In this document: piece after piece, positions 48,413 through 61,876 of the stretch | Numbering within the stretch: the stretch's first letter is position 1 | Layout of the letters: each line of letters begins with the position of its first letter | DNA from: Sinohyriopsis cumingii | Taxonomy: Eukaryota; Mollusca; Bivalvia; Unionida; Unionidae | Length of the DNA stretch: 64,000 nt | NCBI GenBank assembly: GCA_028554795.2 | Contig: CM068835.1 | Coordinates: 32,554,311 to 32,618,310, forward strand | Direction: 5' to 3' | Notes under the pieces: generated by a model | Database searches by the model: none | Seen by the model: the letters and a program-made list of their open reading frames with translations, nothing else | Told to the model about the DNA's origin: nothing | Translations under genes and position numbers: made by a program

Positions 48413-49833
48413 CAGAGACAGAGAAGAAACAAAATTATAAACATGTAATGCTTAAAGGCCGTCCTAGAGCTGTATTTCAAGCAAGCTTAAAGTGCTGATT
48501 TGACAGTAATCATTTCACAGATATTCACCTCGAAATGTTATTGCGGTTCATATTTATTTCATCTCATCGGAAGTTATAGCAACGATAATAGCATACTATC
48601 TTTAACACGATCTTGTATCCAAAGTAAATTTTTTTTGTGAACATATTAACAGCATGGCCTGTGGTCATTGGATTGGTGAGTTTCAGACCTATTAGTAGAA
48701 TAACCAACCGCCCATAGCTGCACAAAAAGCACGATTTTAATCATTTACGCGAAATTCTTGCAAGATACGAAAATTTCCAAATTATGTCAGCATTGACTGA
48801 AATTAAATACAATTTGCTGTTAACTGGATCCGAGCTGCATTTGCCGTTATATTTGCTCCAACAATGTCGTATTTCTACGTATTAGCAGGAGATAACAGAA
48901 AACAAAATGGCTTCACGGTGCCTTCAGAAGGATTCTCGCGAGATATTTTACCCGGAGCGAGAGACTCAATACCAACATAGTAATAGTATGATGTCACGAC
49001 AATCGGAAATTTGCAGTTCAAGATCTGCCTGAACGGGGATTATAGTTTGCATCCAAAATTGTGAATTGTGGCTTTTATTCTATTCTTGGTACCGCGTATT
49101 ACACTAGTAGCTCCAAATCTTTTCACGAGCTAAATAAAAGCCTAGAGTGAAGGAGAAGAGATAAAAGAGATCAGGGGCTTAAGGTGACATCATTAATTAC
49201 TCTGTTCATATTCTTGGACATTCTAGTCGGCGTAATTCACATCTTACTGCCAATGGGAATTAAAAATCAATACCTCAGTCGGATGTCAAAACCTGACCGG
49301 AATATGATACGGGCCCAAAACCTCCGGTGGACATACCGCCACTATTTCTAAAGATCCTCAGGGAAATTATCTCATTGGAATTATTTCTTGGATGGACTCT
49401 TGCATAAGTGACCTGTTTCCTTTTCTTTCGTTTTAACGACTAAATTACCAATAGCGCGGTCACGGGAGAGCGAGAAAGATGTGTCACTTGATGGTACAAA
49501 AGAAATACCGTGTAAAAGGCTTATTAAGCGTAATGAGTGCGATACAGGCTGACAGATTTTGACAAATCCCACTTTCAGTAGGTCCGTAGCGATGTATAAC
49601 AGCAAGACATGATGCGTCAAAAAAGTCCCGAGTGACATCTGGCAAGATTTAACCTATGAGAGCAGTGTTTACATCGCTTTATGAAGCAGCACAACTACGG
49701 ATAGTCTGTTCCTTTATGATGATTTTATGTGGTTAGAGGTTAGAGGATTGAAGTCTACGCACGAGTACTAGTTTTGATGTCAGATCACGTCGGGTCGACA
49801 GCCATATTGTGTCTACAGAACCATCTTTCTCTC

Positions 49834-50763
49834 ATTGCCAAAACATCAAACAAAAGCCTCAAGGCAAACAGCTCTTTATGCCCAATAGCCCAACCAAAGC
49901 TTTAAGGCAAACAGCTTTCTATTCCCAATAGCCCAACCAAAGCTTCAAGGCAAACAGAGCTCTATGCCCAATAACCCCAACAAAGCCTCAAGGCAAACAG
50001 CTCTCTGTTCCCAATAGCCCAACCAAAGCCTCAAGACAAACAGCTCTTTATGCCCAATAGCCCAACAAAAGCCTGTAGGCAAACAGCTTGCGATGCCCAA
50101 TAGCCCAACCAAAGCCTCAAGACAAACAGCACTATATGCCCAATAGCCCAAGCAAAGCCTCAAGGCAAACAGCTCTCTATGCCCAATAGCCCAACCAAAG
50201 CTTCTAAGCCAGGGGTGGGCAAACTACGGCCCGCGGGCCGCATGGGGCCCTCCAAGGGTTTTCATGCGGCCTAGGAACAAGTCATCATTCGCACTGACTC
50301 TGTTTATGTTACTCTGTTTATCAAATAAAGGTGCTTCTTTTGAAGTTTAAGTTTTCAAATATTAACAACATATTAACAACTGAAAATTAATTAGATGTTA
50401 TTTAGAAAAAAACTTTTGTTATTGCATTTCAAATATTAATATTTTACTTAATGAACTATGCGGCCCGCAACAAAGTGTAAATTTGTGTATGCGGCACTTG
50501 CACTGGAAAGTTTGCCCACCTCTGCTCTAGGCAAACAGATCGCTATGCCCAATAGCCCAACCAAAGCCTCTAGGGAAACATTTCTCTATGCCCAATAGCC
50601 CAACCAAAGCCTCAAGGCAAACAGCTCTCGATGCCTATCATGCCCATCCAAAACCTCTGGGCAAACAGTTCTCACTGCCCACCATATCCAACCAAATCCT
50701 ACAGGCAAACAGTTCTCACTGCCCACCGTATCTAACCAAAACCTACAGGCAAACAGTTTGTAG
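49834..50763. repeat. 43-bp minisatellite, split by a hAT MITE
   Basis: About 8 degenerate units before and 5-6 after the MITE. Each has CCCAATAGCCCAACCAAAGC followed by CTCAAGGCAAACAGCTCTC. Minus-strand ORFs here are repeat artefacts. Confidence 0.9.
50210..50524. mobile_element. hAT-type MITE (315 bp)
   Basis: Terminal inverted repeats CAGGGGTGGGCAAAC / GTTTGCCCACCTCTG, the hAT terminal pattern, with inner ACTACGGCCCGCGG / GCGGCCCGC. An imperfect 8-bp target duplication flanks it, TTCTAAGC (50202-50209) and CTCTAGGC (50525-50532), itself lying in minisatellite units. No transposase. Confidence 0.88.
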
Positions 50764-52985
50764 GTGATATGGCTCAAATTCGCTAAAAATGTTATGCGTC
50801 AATTATGCATACCAATGGTTCACGCAAAACTTTAATCCTATTTTTCGAGTGGTCGTTACACTAGTATTTATTCTAATAAAAGATATAACCTTCAGTCACG
50901 GATTTTCTATACCACACGTTGGACATTATATATGCTCAGCAACATAAAAATTATAAAGACATTGACGTCTTAGAAATCAAAATAAAACACGTGAAAACTC
51001 AAAGCTTGAAAATAGCAAATGAATTTGCGCTGACTTTAAGGATTGTGTTTTGTTCTTAGCTTTAGTTGTGGAATTATTTATTTGGAATATGATATTATTT
51101 ATATTTGGTTACATTTCACTTAAATCATCCATTTGCAAAGAGAATGTGCATGGTATTGCATTATTGGAATGATAGATAATATAGATTTTCTATTATTTAT
51201 CCGTATGTAAACTAAATGCTGACCGAAGGCTCTCAAGGCCGTTGCAGTGACATACAAGGTCTGATTCTGTCAGACCATATAAATTTTACATTTGGGAAGG
51301 GACACTGCTATTCATCTGACGATTTTAATTTAAAAGAAAGTCTAAGAATAGGGGAAACTAATTTTTGAATATTACTGATACAACTAAGTCATCTAATTTA
51401 CATCATCAATGGTAGAATGCATTTAAAACTAAAATGCAAATTAAAATGCAAATGAAATTGCAAATGTTGCAAATTATTGCATCATCTCAGGAGCACTTTT
51501 TCATTATTTTCAAAATTCGAAGTTCAAGATATATGTAAACCAATGCATTTTTCTACTAATATGTGAACTGGCCTTCAGTCATCGTGACGTAAATTGGCCT
51601 TCAGTCATCACGATGATTCGTTTTTTAATTATGTTGTTGATAGTAATGAAGAAGGTCACGAAATTTCACAAAACTACGATGGGTTGAAAATAAAAAGGAT
51701 GCATTTAATGATCCTTTTCATAATGTTTTTCAGCGGCGTTGGAATCTGTTTCTTTCAATGTCGTAGCAGCATAATAAAGGCTTGTGATATGCTGGCTAAT
51801 TCCATTTCCCAATCCCTAGACCAACTCATTCCATATTCCCTATAATTGTCCCCAATGAGGTGATATTTTTCGGACGCGAGCGTCTGTGCCTGTAGCCCAC
51901 GTGAGCCCCCAAATGAAGTCTTTACGGGGAGGTTCTCTATTATGTTACCGTAGAAATTGGAGCTAGCTATATCAGTTATCACTAACACGCCCATCTGCAT
52001 TACATCACAGGTATCCCTCAGTATTTTATCATTCTATACGACGGCCTAAACTGAGGAATGGACTGTTTTGCGACGCCTTCGGTTCTCAAGAAGAACCCCA
52101 AACTATCTTAACTTGAGATCTCTTGACTACCGTTTTTGTAACGAACGACTGAATTTATTGTTACTGGAAGTGATAATCAGTGAATCGTTTTAAAGACGTT
52201 AGTTTACTAAGACGTCAAACGTTAACGTTGTTAAAACGTGCAGGACCATATAACATCGATACAATGTTCGGGATTATGTATGTGATATGTAAACTGTCAA
52301 AACCAATAAGCCATGCTATGACAAAATTCAAAACTTGATTTGTTTTTAAAGTGATCATAAGGGGTAGGTGGTGTTAAGTTTGTTAGTTGTGTTAAGTGTA
52401 TATATGAGTTTATTGTACTGGTAATAGTTATGGGAGGCATAATCGATTAGCGTGTCGTTCAAATCAAACTCGCGGAAAATAATATTTTTCTTTATTATTT
52501 GAGGAAGCTTAGGCTGGGTTGTACACAAGAATAAATGTAAAATCTAATGGCTGCTATCAGCATCAATTATAACTACAATGTTTAGTTCTTTGAGAAGTAG
52601 TTTGGGCTGTTGCACATTCACACAGCCATAATTTACACTGACCATGAAATTAGTGCGGTAGATGGCAGCTTGCTTCTAAGTCTCAAAGAAATACTTTTTA
52701 CAAGCGCAACATATTGAAAGCTTCACCGACGATAAAAAGCATGCAAAGCTGTTCGAGGTTCATGATGCATGCTGTCCAGATGTTTGGATGTCCATCTTTA
52801 TATTTCCCCGTACAAACCTTTTTCCGGGTCGAATTACATTCCAACGTCTTCGCACATCCGACACGAGGAGCAATACACGTTGTAAACAAAAGCTATCAAT
52901 TTTTCAAATATGTAATTTATCGGCCTCCAAAATACCAGTAGTAAAAGGATGAAGTCAAGTGTGATAACATTTACAGATATCGGCG
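50764..52985. other. Intergenic AT-rich sequence
   Basis: No gene supported. Around 52700-52920 a plus-strand frame (FTDDKKHAKLFEVHDACC) looks protein-like and could be a further fragment of the fossil Polinton that follows, but I cannot identify it. Confidence 0.5.
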
Positions 52986-54330
52986 AGATTAAATGATTCA
53001 ACCCTGATATCATCATTGATGTATTTATTTGGACACCGACTTAGGGTCAATGCAATCAGTCGCACATTCAAGCAGACGATTTAATATTGATTTGTTATTA
53101 ATGCATGTCTCAGAAACGCGTTATCAGTATATGTGAATAAAAGAATTTCCCCGACGGAGAAAGTAAAATGTGAGGAAATATCCATGCAGACGTTGCATGC
53201 ATGTATTTAGGACGCAATACCTGCTTGACGACCATGAATTTTACTGTGGAAGAGTCAGTGAGAAGTACGATCATGCCAAAGCCTAGTAAAACTGCTTTGA
53301 AATCTACCGCGATGCAACGGAATATGAAAGTAATATATACGATTTGCGCGGACTTTGAATGTTTGAACGTTTCCTAGAGAACCGATCCAAACGTTCAATC
53401 AAATCAATACAATTCAAGCTGTCGAACACGTCGCATGTGGGTTTTGCTACACTATTGTCCGATATTATTGAGCGACTGAGCCACCAATGTTGTACCATGG
53501 CCAGGACTCGGTTGAGGAGGAGTTTATTAAATCGCTCGAGATTAAAGCAAAATGGCATTTTCTTTTTGTCGAAACAAACTCTTCCTGCCCGCAGATATGA
53601 TTATATATCCCCAACAACACGTGCATTCCCGTAGTGCTTCATAATCTGCGCAGGTATTTTGATCATATCATAATGCAAGAATGCGCAATGACACCAAACA
53701 ACATAGAAAAATACATTCCTTTTCGGCTGGGTCATCTGCATTGTATTGACTTCATACAATTCCTTAATTCCAGACTCGGTTTAAGATTTCTCGCCAATTC
53801 GGTAAAACCGAACCCGAAAAGTTCTCTTTGCTCACCCGCTAAGAAGTGCACCTGTACGAGTATATGAGCGACTGTGACAAGTTTGCTGAGATTCAGTTGC
53901 CACCGATTGACCACTTCCATTCGTCGCAGTCTCGTGAGGGTATTTCCTCAATAAACTACGCGCACACGAGTAATGTCTAGTTCACGTTTGGTTATAAAAA
54001 GTTTTGGTGAAATATCACCATATGTTTCTGCTTGGGGTTGTCTTTGAAACGTTTCATGATAGATCCATGCTTGTATACATGGTTACCGTGCATTACTTCT
54101 TGTCATCGGGAATGGCATGTGACGCATTTCTCTCAAAAGCTACGGTCGATTTGTAACTGTTCACTGATATTGATGCACAGCTGTTTATTGAAGGTGGTAT
54201 TCGTGGCGGCATATCGATGACGAGTTACCGATACGATCGCGTGAACAACCCAGTTGTAAATGGATGCCATCCCAAAGTTACATAATATAACCTTTCCCCA
54301 ATAATGTTTATGAAATGGGCATCTCGAACG
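52986..54330 (+). pseudogene. Fossil DNA polymerase B of a different Polinton lineage
   Basis: Readable in pieces over three frames, in the order of Polinton polymerases: zinc-finger start KYPCRRCMHVF..LLDDHEFYC (about 53171-53255), exonuclease I ADFECLN (about 53349), HVACGFCYTIV (about 53425), YHGQDSVEEFIKSLE (about 53498), LHNLRRYFDHIIMQE (53640) with NNIEKYIPFRLGHL, LYEYMSDCDKF and LPPIDHFHSS (about 53853), TDIDAQLFIEGGIRGGIS (about 54165), and a motif-A-like NNVYEMGIS (about 54304). Many stops and shifts. It is not a close relative of copies A and B, whose polymerase reads differently in these blocks. Confidence 0.8.
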
Positions 54331-56560
54331 GATCTCTGCAGTGTTAAAAAAAAATCAATCCAAAGTTGAAACGTTCCCCAGACAGATTAGCAGGGACCAT
54401 TGATGTTAACACCTATGCAGATACAACAGTTTAAAGCAACCAAACGTGAACACTTCAAGAAAACTCCAAAGTTTATAGCGGCCAAGATCGAGGCCGCATA
54501 AAAAGGTAAAGGTCTTCGACTATCCAGTCGTAGTCGAATATTTCAGAGCGATGAGTCCATTGACCATTATTGATAAACTCATGATGGCAGTTAGCCAAGC
54601 ATTGCCGAGGTGTCTTTATGCTGGATGAGCTCGGAGCCAATGGCTCTCAGAATATAATCCCCTGTGCATGGGAAACCGAAGTCATTAACCCGGATTCTAC
54701 GAAAGAATATTGAACTCGTTTGGTCGCACATGCGTTAAGGCCTCAACATCTTCTGTATTTTAACTCGGGTTTGTGCCAAGTGACGTCATTAATTGTGTAC
54801 ATAGACGATAGAGTATTCTACCGCTCTTTTATTCGGTGCTGCCTTACAAACTCGGATGGACGGTCCAATATATGGCCGTCTTCTTGTCAAAGTACTGAGT
54901 GCACTCTAGCGTTCACCGATATCACATGTACTTGTTGATAGTGTATTGTCACTTAGAAATAGTATACGAAATGCATTATAACATTCACGGACGCGGCTGC
55001 GCAACAACCCGACACGGCGTTGTCTTATGCTGTTGCCGACCCGGGAGAACTTAATTTGTCCAACGTGGGCACTAACAACGTTGTTCTGAAGACGTCTCAA
55101 TATTCCTGGCGAAATCACTGAGAACCAGAGAATCAGAGACTTCTGCGTGCATGTTTCGATTGCTTTCTTCAAAGACTACGTGATAGCAAAGGCCACCCAG
55201 GTGCTATCAAAACTACCCTTTAACTACAAATGAACAAATAGACGTCTTTGCCTTAGCAAGTGACTTGTACGTTTTCAATTCCTTTGAAATTGGCTTCCAT
55301 AGGACTAAACGCCGCATCTTTAAGGTGCTTGAGTCCAAATCGTACTTGTTTATCTTGACCGGAAGAAAATGTTTTTGGGAGATAATGGTAATGATTTTTG
55401 TCACCAGTATCACGAATCGACAAACCTGCCACTGTTATTTACGACTTTTTCACATATACAGTATCAAAATCATTAATGCTGGAGAAGAAATTCAGTTCGA
55501 ATGTTTAACTGTCTGCCTGGACAGGTACTTAGCCGTATTTGGTGCTTGTGCTTACGATTTATCGTTACATCTACGTGAAGGATTCAGAACGTGATACTGA
55601 TGCTGCGGCATTGAATGCTGGCAAGATAGTAATCGACCGTTGGGATCACATATATGGTGTGCAACTACACTTTCAAGGCCAGCTTGGAGTCATAGCACGC
55701 GTAAACGCCGGCAAAAAAGACGTCACTGTCAGGCGTAAAATCAGCCAAGACTCTCTCTACATCGATAAAGCTGAAGTCACAGCCGAATCCACACCGGTTA
55801 CATTCCCCAGCGATTACGTTAAACCAAAGTGGCTCGGCTAAGCATAGAAAGATATCGACTGTTATTCAACAAAGACGCCCCTGTCCGCATAACAGTTCAT
55901 GGACGAAAACGAAAACGATCATTAAAGGACCAAAGCAAAGGCGTACTAATTGTGATTTTATATGAATGCATTGCCAGGCCCCGTGAACGCACAATCGCCG
56001 GAGTCTTAAATATTACCCCCGAAGATAGTTTCTGTTATTGTATAGCATTTGTAGCAGTAAACAAAATTACAACTGTATAAGGGCAGCCTGTCAAGCAATT
56101 AATCTCCATAGTTAAAATACTGATTGAAAAACTGTAATGGACCCTTAAAATTATCAATGTGAGAAAATAATCGAAGTGGGACAACGACTACTAGATGAAA
56201 TCGCCCAGAAATCCGATTCACTACCAAAATAGCAACGTGCTTGTGTGGTCAATGATGCTATATGCAGAATCACAGCCGCGATCACCATTAGTATTGGTGT
56301 TGTTGACATTATGACTACAGCAATCATCATAGGCATGGCAGTCGAATTTGCTTTCGAGTAATATGTATAGAAATAGTAACTGATGATGCGGGTGGTGCTG
56401 CCATTCTTCACGGCTCTATCCAGAACTTCTCTCTTAGTAAATAATAATCGGTGATCATTGAAGATAACTCAATTAGCATGGCATGTTGGTCGAAACGTAA
56501 AAACACCGACGTCTTCCAGCGCAGATGTGGAACCGGAACGCCGGTGAACCAAAACAGGTG
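54331..56560. other. Unassigned sequence after the fossil polymerase
   Basis: More GC-balanced than its surroundings, with short open stretches (55539-55841 and 55265-55594) that look like eroded coding DNA, probably the rest of the same fossil element. I could not match them to a Polinton gene. Confidence 0.4.
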
Positions 56561-57112
56561 ACTTATTTACATTTAATAAAAGGCGAGTAAGTGTTTGCCT
56601 GTGTATGGACAAGATGGCCGCTATCGCTTAACTGGCTTGAAGCAGCTGTTCCGTTTTTTAGTGCCGTTTTCATTATATTTGTGCTTGTTGCCTGTTTTCA
56701 TCTACGTTATTGTGTTCATTATGTATTGGCTGTTAAATTCGTATGTGTTTCTTCATCTCCTTGTTTTGGAAATGAGAACAATTAGACTTTTTCTCAGCTG
56801 TCATGCTCCACTGTTTTTGAACAAACCGCCATCACGTGATACTCGCCAGTCAACCCGTTTATGCTACGATGGACCCTCATTAATTGCTTTAAATGATCAC
56901 TCCTTGGCTCTCCACGCTACATTCTGCTCTAGACTAAACCAACTAGGACTATATTCATCATTACCTAAATGTAAACAGAAACGGAAAAAGAAACGTTGTT
57001 TCAAAGCTGGCCGGCGTAGAACAGGAAGAAGATTTCCAGTTATCTCCCTTATTTCGGCTCAACAATTTAAAAAAGTTCGACCGTTAATTTAGATAACCTA
57101 ATTCAAATCCCA

Positions 57113-58200
57113 ATTAATTCGTCAACCCTTGTGTCAGCTATCCAAGAGATACGTCTGCGTATTGGATTATTCAATGCCCATTCGGTAGGACCACCGGAAA
57201 AGCGCACAGAAATAGTTAATTTTATCAACGACCAGAATACTGACATCTTTTTCCTGACAGAAACATGGCTAAAAACATCAGGCGATGAGCCCAAGTGTGT
57301 GGATCTAACGCCCACTGGTTACTCCATCAAGTCGTTCCCCTGTAATTCTCGCGGAGGTGGAATTGCTGTCATCACAAAGAACTCCATGATAAAACGTCTT
57401 AACCATACCACAACATTCAATTTCGACCACACATCGCTTGAACTAGTCCAAACCACACTCACACTGGAGCAAAGGTCACTCCATTTTTTCTGCCTATACC
57501 GCCCTCCTCTTAGTAGAAGAAAACGCTGGCTGACTCTCTCTTTTTGGAGCAGTTTCCGAATCTCCTGGACTATGGAAATTCGATAGGTGGCAACCTGATT
57601 ATTCTTGGAGATTTCAACTTTCACTTTGACTGTCCCGGAAACCCAAATACATCAAAACTCATAGATTCCATTAATGTTTTCAACCTCAAACAATCAGTTA
57701 ACCAACCCACTCATAAACATGGTCACATTTTAGACTGGATTCTTCATAGACCTGATGATAACATTCTACGGTCCTCCCTGATATCCCATGACCTTGCATC
57801 AGATCACCTCTCCATTATATGCCATCTAGATATATCAGTCCCTAACCCTCCACCTCTATCTGCTACTAAGAGAAATCTCCGTATGATAAATAGAACCAAA
57901 CTAATGCACGACATCCAAACTAACCTAACAACTTGCTTACCTCCTACCGCAGAACAACTTGAGAACTGCTGCGTTCATTGCTTGACAAACATGCCCCAGC
58001 TACCAAATACAGAGTATCAATTCAAAAGTGTTCTCCATGGTATAGCAGTGTTAGGGACCAGCTTCGCACGGCTAAAAGAGACCGCCGTAAAGCTGAAAGG
58101 CTTTGGCTTTCCACCAGACTCACTATTCATAAGCAAATCTATGAAGCCGCTAAGAAGAATGTCACAAATATAGTCCACTATAATACTAAGATCATGTAAA
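57113..58200 (+). pseudogene. LINE endonuclease domain
   Basis: AP-endonuclease blocks: LFNAHSV, FFLTETWL, RGGGIAVITKNS, IILGDFNFHFD, LASDHLSI. The frame changes at about 57560 and again near 57975. It lies 5' of the RT domain of the same element. Confidence 0.82.
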
Positions 58201-58241
58201 GTTTCAGCTGCAAAGAGCTCTTCGAGATTACTAACAAGCTA

Positions 58242-60004
58242 ATGTCAAGGAACAAATCTACACCTCTTCCAACTACCTTCTCTCCAGTCGACCTTCCGGA
58301 CATGTTTGCAAATTTCTTCCGTGACAAAGTACAAACCATTAGATATAAGCTTGACACCACAATTTCAATTGATTCGTCGTCACCATACAGTTGGGATACA
58401 GAATTTGGGCGGCAACCATTAGCAGCAATTGAACCTGTCACTATGGATTTCGTACGTACAATCCTGATGAAGAGTGCACCAAAGTCATGTGAACTTGATC
58501 CAATTCCAACATCACTGCTGCTTGAGCGCTTAGATCCAGTATTGTCTTCACTAACTGATGTTGTCAATACCTCTCTCTCATCCGGGGAATTCCCATCATT
58601 TTTCAAAACTGCCATTGTAAAACATCTGCTGAAGAAACCAACACTAGACCATAACGATTTAAAGAACTACCGCCCAGTTTCTAATCTCCCATTCATATAA
58701 AAAATCTTAGAAAAGGATGTTCTATCCCAGCTTGTATCTCATCTAAATTCAAACAGTCTTTTTAGCAATGTACGTTCTGCACATTGTCCTTGCCACAGTA
58801 CTGAAACTACTCTTCTAAAAGTAGTTAATGACATTCTCTCTGCGTTGGATGGGGAAAGATTACAGTCCTCACCCTCCTTGATTTGTCTGCAGCATTTGAC
58901 ACAATAGACAGTGATATATTACTTCACCATCTCCAGCATGTATTTGGCATTCATGATACAGCCTTATTGTGGTTCAAGTCCTACTTGGTCAACAGGACAC
59001 AAATTGTATCTGCAAATGGAATACACTCCAGCCCAGTTAATCTATGTTGTGGTGTTCCACAGGGGTCTGTTCTTGGACCTGTTCTCTTTATTCTGTACAC
59101 TCAGTCGTTCTCAAGTGTCATAGATCATCATTCAGTGTCTCACCAATTGTACGCTGATGACACCCAAATATACAAATCTAGCCACCCAACTGAAGTTGAT
59201 GCTACCATCCAAGGTGTAGAGAGGTGCATTTCTGATGTGAAATCATGGATGACATGTAACAAGCTGCAGATGAATGATTATAAAACTGAGGACATTCTGA
59301 TCACAACACAAAGACTTTCTCATTCACATCCTTTACCTCAAACAATAAATATCAGCAACACCAACATTAAATTCACACAATCAGTACGAAACCTAGGTGT
59401 TACTCTGGACAGTACTCCCACATTGCACCAACATGTCATGAACATATGCAAGGCTGCATATCTTGAGCTGAGACGCATCAGCTCAGTTCGAAAATATCTT
59501 TCAGTTGATGCCACGTAAACACTTGTGTGTTCAGTAGTACTTTCAAGACTGGACTATTGTAACTCAGTTATGTCTGGTTCATCTCAATATCTGCTCCAGA
59601 AACATCAAAAAGTTCAAAACACAGCTACTCGGATCATACTTAGAGTACCACGATCAGAGCACACCTCCCTGCTGTTCTGTACCCTAAACTGACTATCCAT
59701 TCGATCCAGAATCAAACACAAAATCTGTTCTCTGTGCTACGTTTCACTGTCGGACTCTAGTCCAACATACCTATCCGACCTCACCCATGTGTACACACCA
59801 GCAAGATACTTACGCTCCTCTTCTGACAATCGTATACTCATTATTCCCACTATGAAAACAAAGTCATATGGACAGCGTTATTTTGCATACCAGGGCCCAG
59901 CAACGTGGAATGATTTGCCCACTGAACTTAGACACAAAGACACAGTGATCACATTCAAGAGGGCTCTCAAAACTCACTTATTTCGACTGCAAGAACAAAC
60001 TTAA
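58242..60004 (+). pseudogene. LINE reverse transcriptase and C-terminal region
   Basis: RT blocks: AAFDTIDSDILL, CGVPQGSVLGPVLF and YADDTQIY (catalytic ADD). Lesions: a TAA after NLPFI at about 58698, a frame change near 58880, TAA at 59516-59518 and another stop at about 59690. The C-terminus GPATWNDLPTELR is typical of CR1-like elements. Confidence 0.85.
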
Positions 60005-60203
60005 AGACCTAATAATGTTTCCTACCTTAAATATTCTCAGCATGTTTTTTTAATGTTTTCTAATTTCATGGTGTTTGTTTTTGTAATCATATCATTATAT
60101 GTTTTTATCTTATAAGTGTTGTCTAATGTTGTAAAGCGCTTAGAGCTTCTAAAGATTAGGCGCTATGCAAAGTCCTCACTATTATTATTATTATTATTAT
60201 TAT

Positions 60204-61505
60204 CTAACTGTCAGCATACGACAATGTACTGATCTACGGTAGCATAATACAGAGGCTCCTGGTGGGAATTTCGCTTGAGGGCTCACGCGTAAAGCAATCA
60301 CAGACGCACGTTTGTGTAAATATAATCAGTGGATAAAGGCAGTGGGGAATATAGAAGGGTTTTAGGGATAGGTAACTGTAATCAGTCAGTCAAACACAAA
60401 CCACTATTATGCTACTACAAATACTGCTGAATCCATCAGCAAGGTTGTAATATGTTATCACTTATCAGCTCAAAACATGAAACGTTACAATAATTTTTTA
60501 ATTGTGCTGATTCGATGACCAATGCAGCGAACTCAGACGAGCTAGATTGTGTTTTTTATTAACTGATCATGCATTGTTTAAAAAGGCACTGCAAATTATC
60601 CAAACATGTATCGAAGCGTTACATTCATTCATAAGCTTGTCAAACAGATTGATAGTATGATCAACTAAATGGGAGGTAACGATGAAGCTCGACAGGCTTT
60701 TTATTCTTTTATCTTTGGTGCAAAAATATTTGAAAATTGGTGGCAGAATATATTGTCTTTTTCGTCAACTTTTCCGAGGAGTTTGATTCGATAGATCGAT
60801 CAAAGCGTATTAAATGTTTCAATTATTAGCGAAGAAGGATTCTTAATAGTCTTTGTACATGTATCCGAGTTGACTATCAGTATAAACACTTCTCTTCTTG
60901 TAGTATACTAATTAGGTTAAGTTAATTTTTCTAATTAATTTCTCTAATTTTTAATTTGTTTACAAAGGATTTGATTACCAAATAGGTTATAAATGTAGAC
61001 ATGGAATATGACGATTTGCCATATCATATGCTGATAATCTTCTAATCGTGCAGATAATGTGCTAAAAGAAATCTACGGCTTTAAATTAAAGCTGAAGCGG
61101 AAATTTGCGATAAAACGGAATGAAGATTAATCTTTATAAAAATAAAGTAATTGTTTCTAGAAACGGATGTTTTCTAGGAAATAATAAGCAGTAATACCTT
61201 CTACGTAAAAAATCTGAAACTGTATAAGCATTTTGTTACAAACCTATGATATGTACACCTTGTATGCATGTCTCCATAAATAACTTCATTTGACTTTTTG
61301 TGATTTTCTAGTTGACTGCGGAGATTCAGTGTAGGGAAGATATTTCTCGGACCGAATAATTAACCAATTACCGTAGAATATATTAGTTTGGTTAAAATAA
61401 GCCCCTCCCTAATTTCTCCATATAAGGAATTCTCGAGATATTCTCATCTATAAGTGTTTAGTCAATCGAGATAGGAAATTTTTTGTGCCTTAGGTGTTTT
61501 GATCA
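60204..61505. other. Intergenic AT-rich sequence
   Basis: No coding region, RNA gene or repeat recognised. Confidence 0.6.
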
Positions 61506-61508
61506 ATT

Positions 61509-61876
61509 TCTTACTACATGGCATGAAATACCGATTTACTGCTACATGGCATGAAATACCGATTTACTGTTACATGGCATGAAATACCGATTTACTGCTA
61601 CATGGCATGAAATACTGATTTACTGCTACATGGCATGAAATACTGATTTACTGTTACATGGCATGAAATACCGATTTACTGTTACATGGCATGAAATACC
61701 GATTTACTGTTACATGGCATGCAATACCGATTTACTGCTACATGGCATGAAATACTGATTTACTGTTACATGGCATGAAATACTGATTTACTGTTACATG
61801 GCATGAAATACCGATTTACTGTTACATGGCATGAAATACCGATTTACTGTTACATGCAATACCGATTTACTGCTAA
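61509..61876. repeat. 28-bp minisatellite, about 13 units
   Basis: Units of CGATTTACTG(C/T)TACATGG followed by CATGAAATAC, with C/T variation at two positions and one shortened last unit. Direct, head to tail and without spacers. Confidence 0.95.

Larger units (their letters stand above)
47863..49830. other. Downstream of the esterase, non-coding
   Basis: 3' UTR, then AT-rich sequence with a (GT)n microsatellite at 48379-48410. No coding region supported. Confidence 0.6.
56560..60203 (+). mobile_element. CR1/L2-like non-LTR retrotransposon, broken
   Basis: Order: an ORF1-like basic region (about 56760-57092), AP endonuclease (57131-58170), reverse transcriptase (58242-59518) and the C-terminal region (59519-60004). 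The 3' UTR ends GTAAAGCGCTTAGAG..GGCGCTATGCAAAG and an (ATT)n tail (60181-60203). The exact 5' edge and target duplication are not determined. Confidence 0.85.

Noticed and set aside
49945-50777. Minus-strand ORFs with LLGI and CLEAL repeats
   Set aside because: They are frames through the 43-bp minisatellite, with no start context or family match.
61509-61876. CRISPR-like array of 28-bp units
   Set aside because: Units are directly contiguous without unique spacers and the DNA is animal nuclear; it is a minisatellite.
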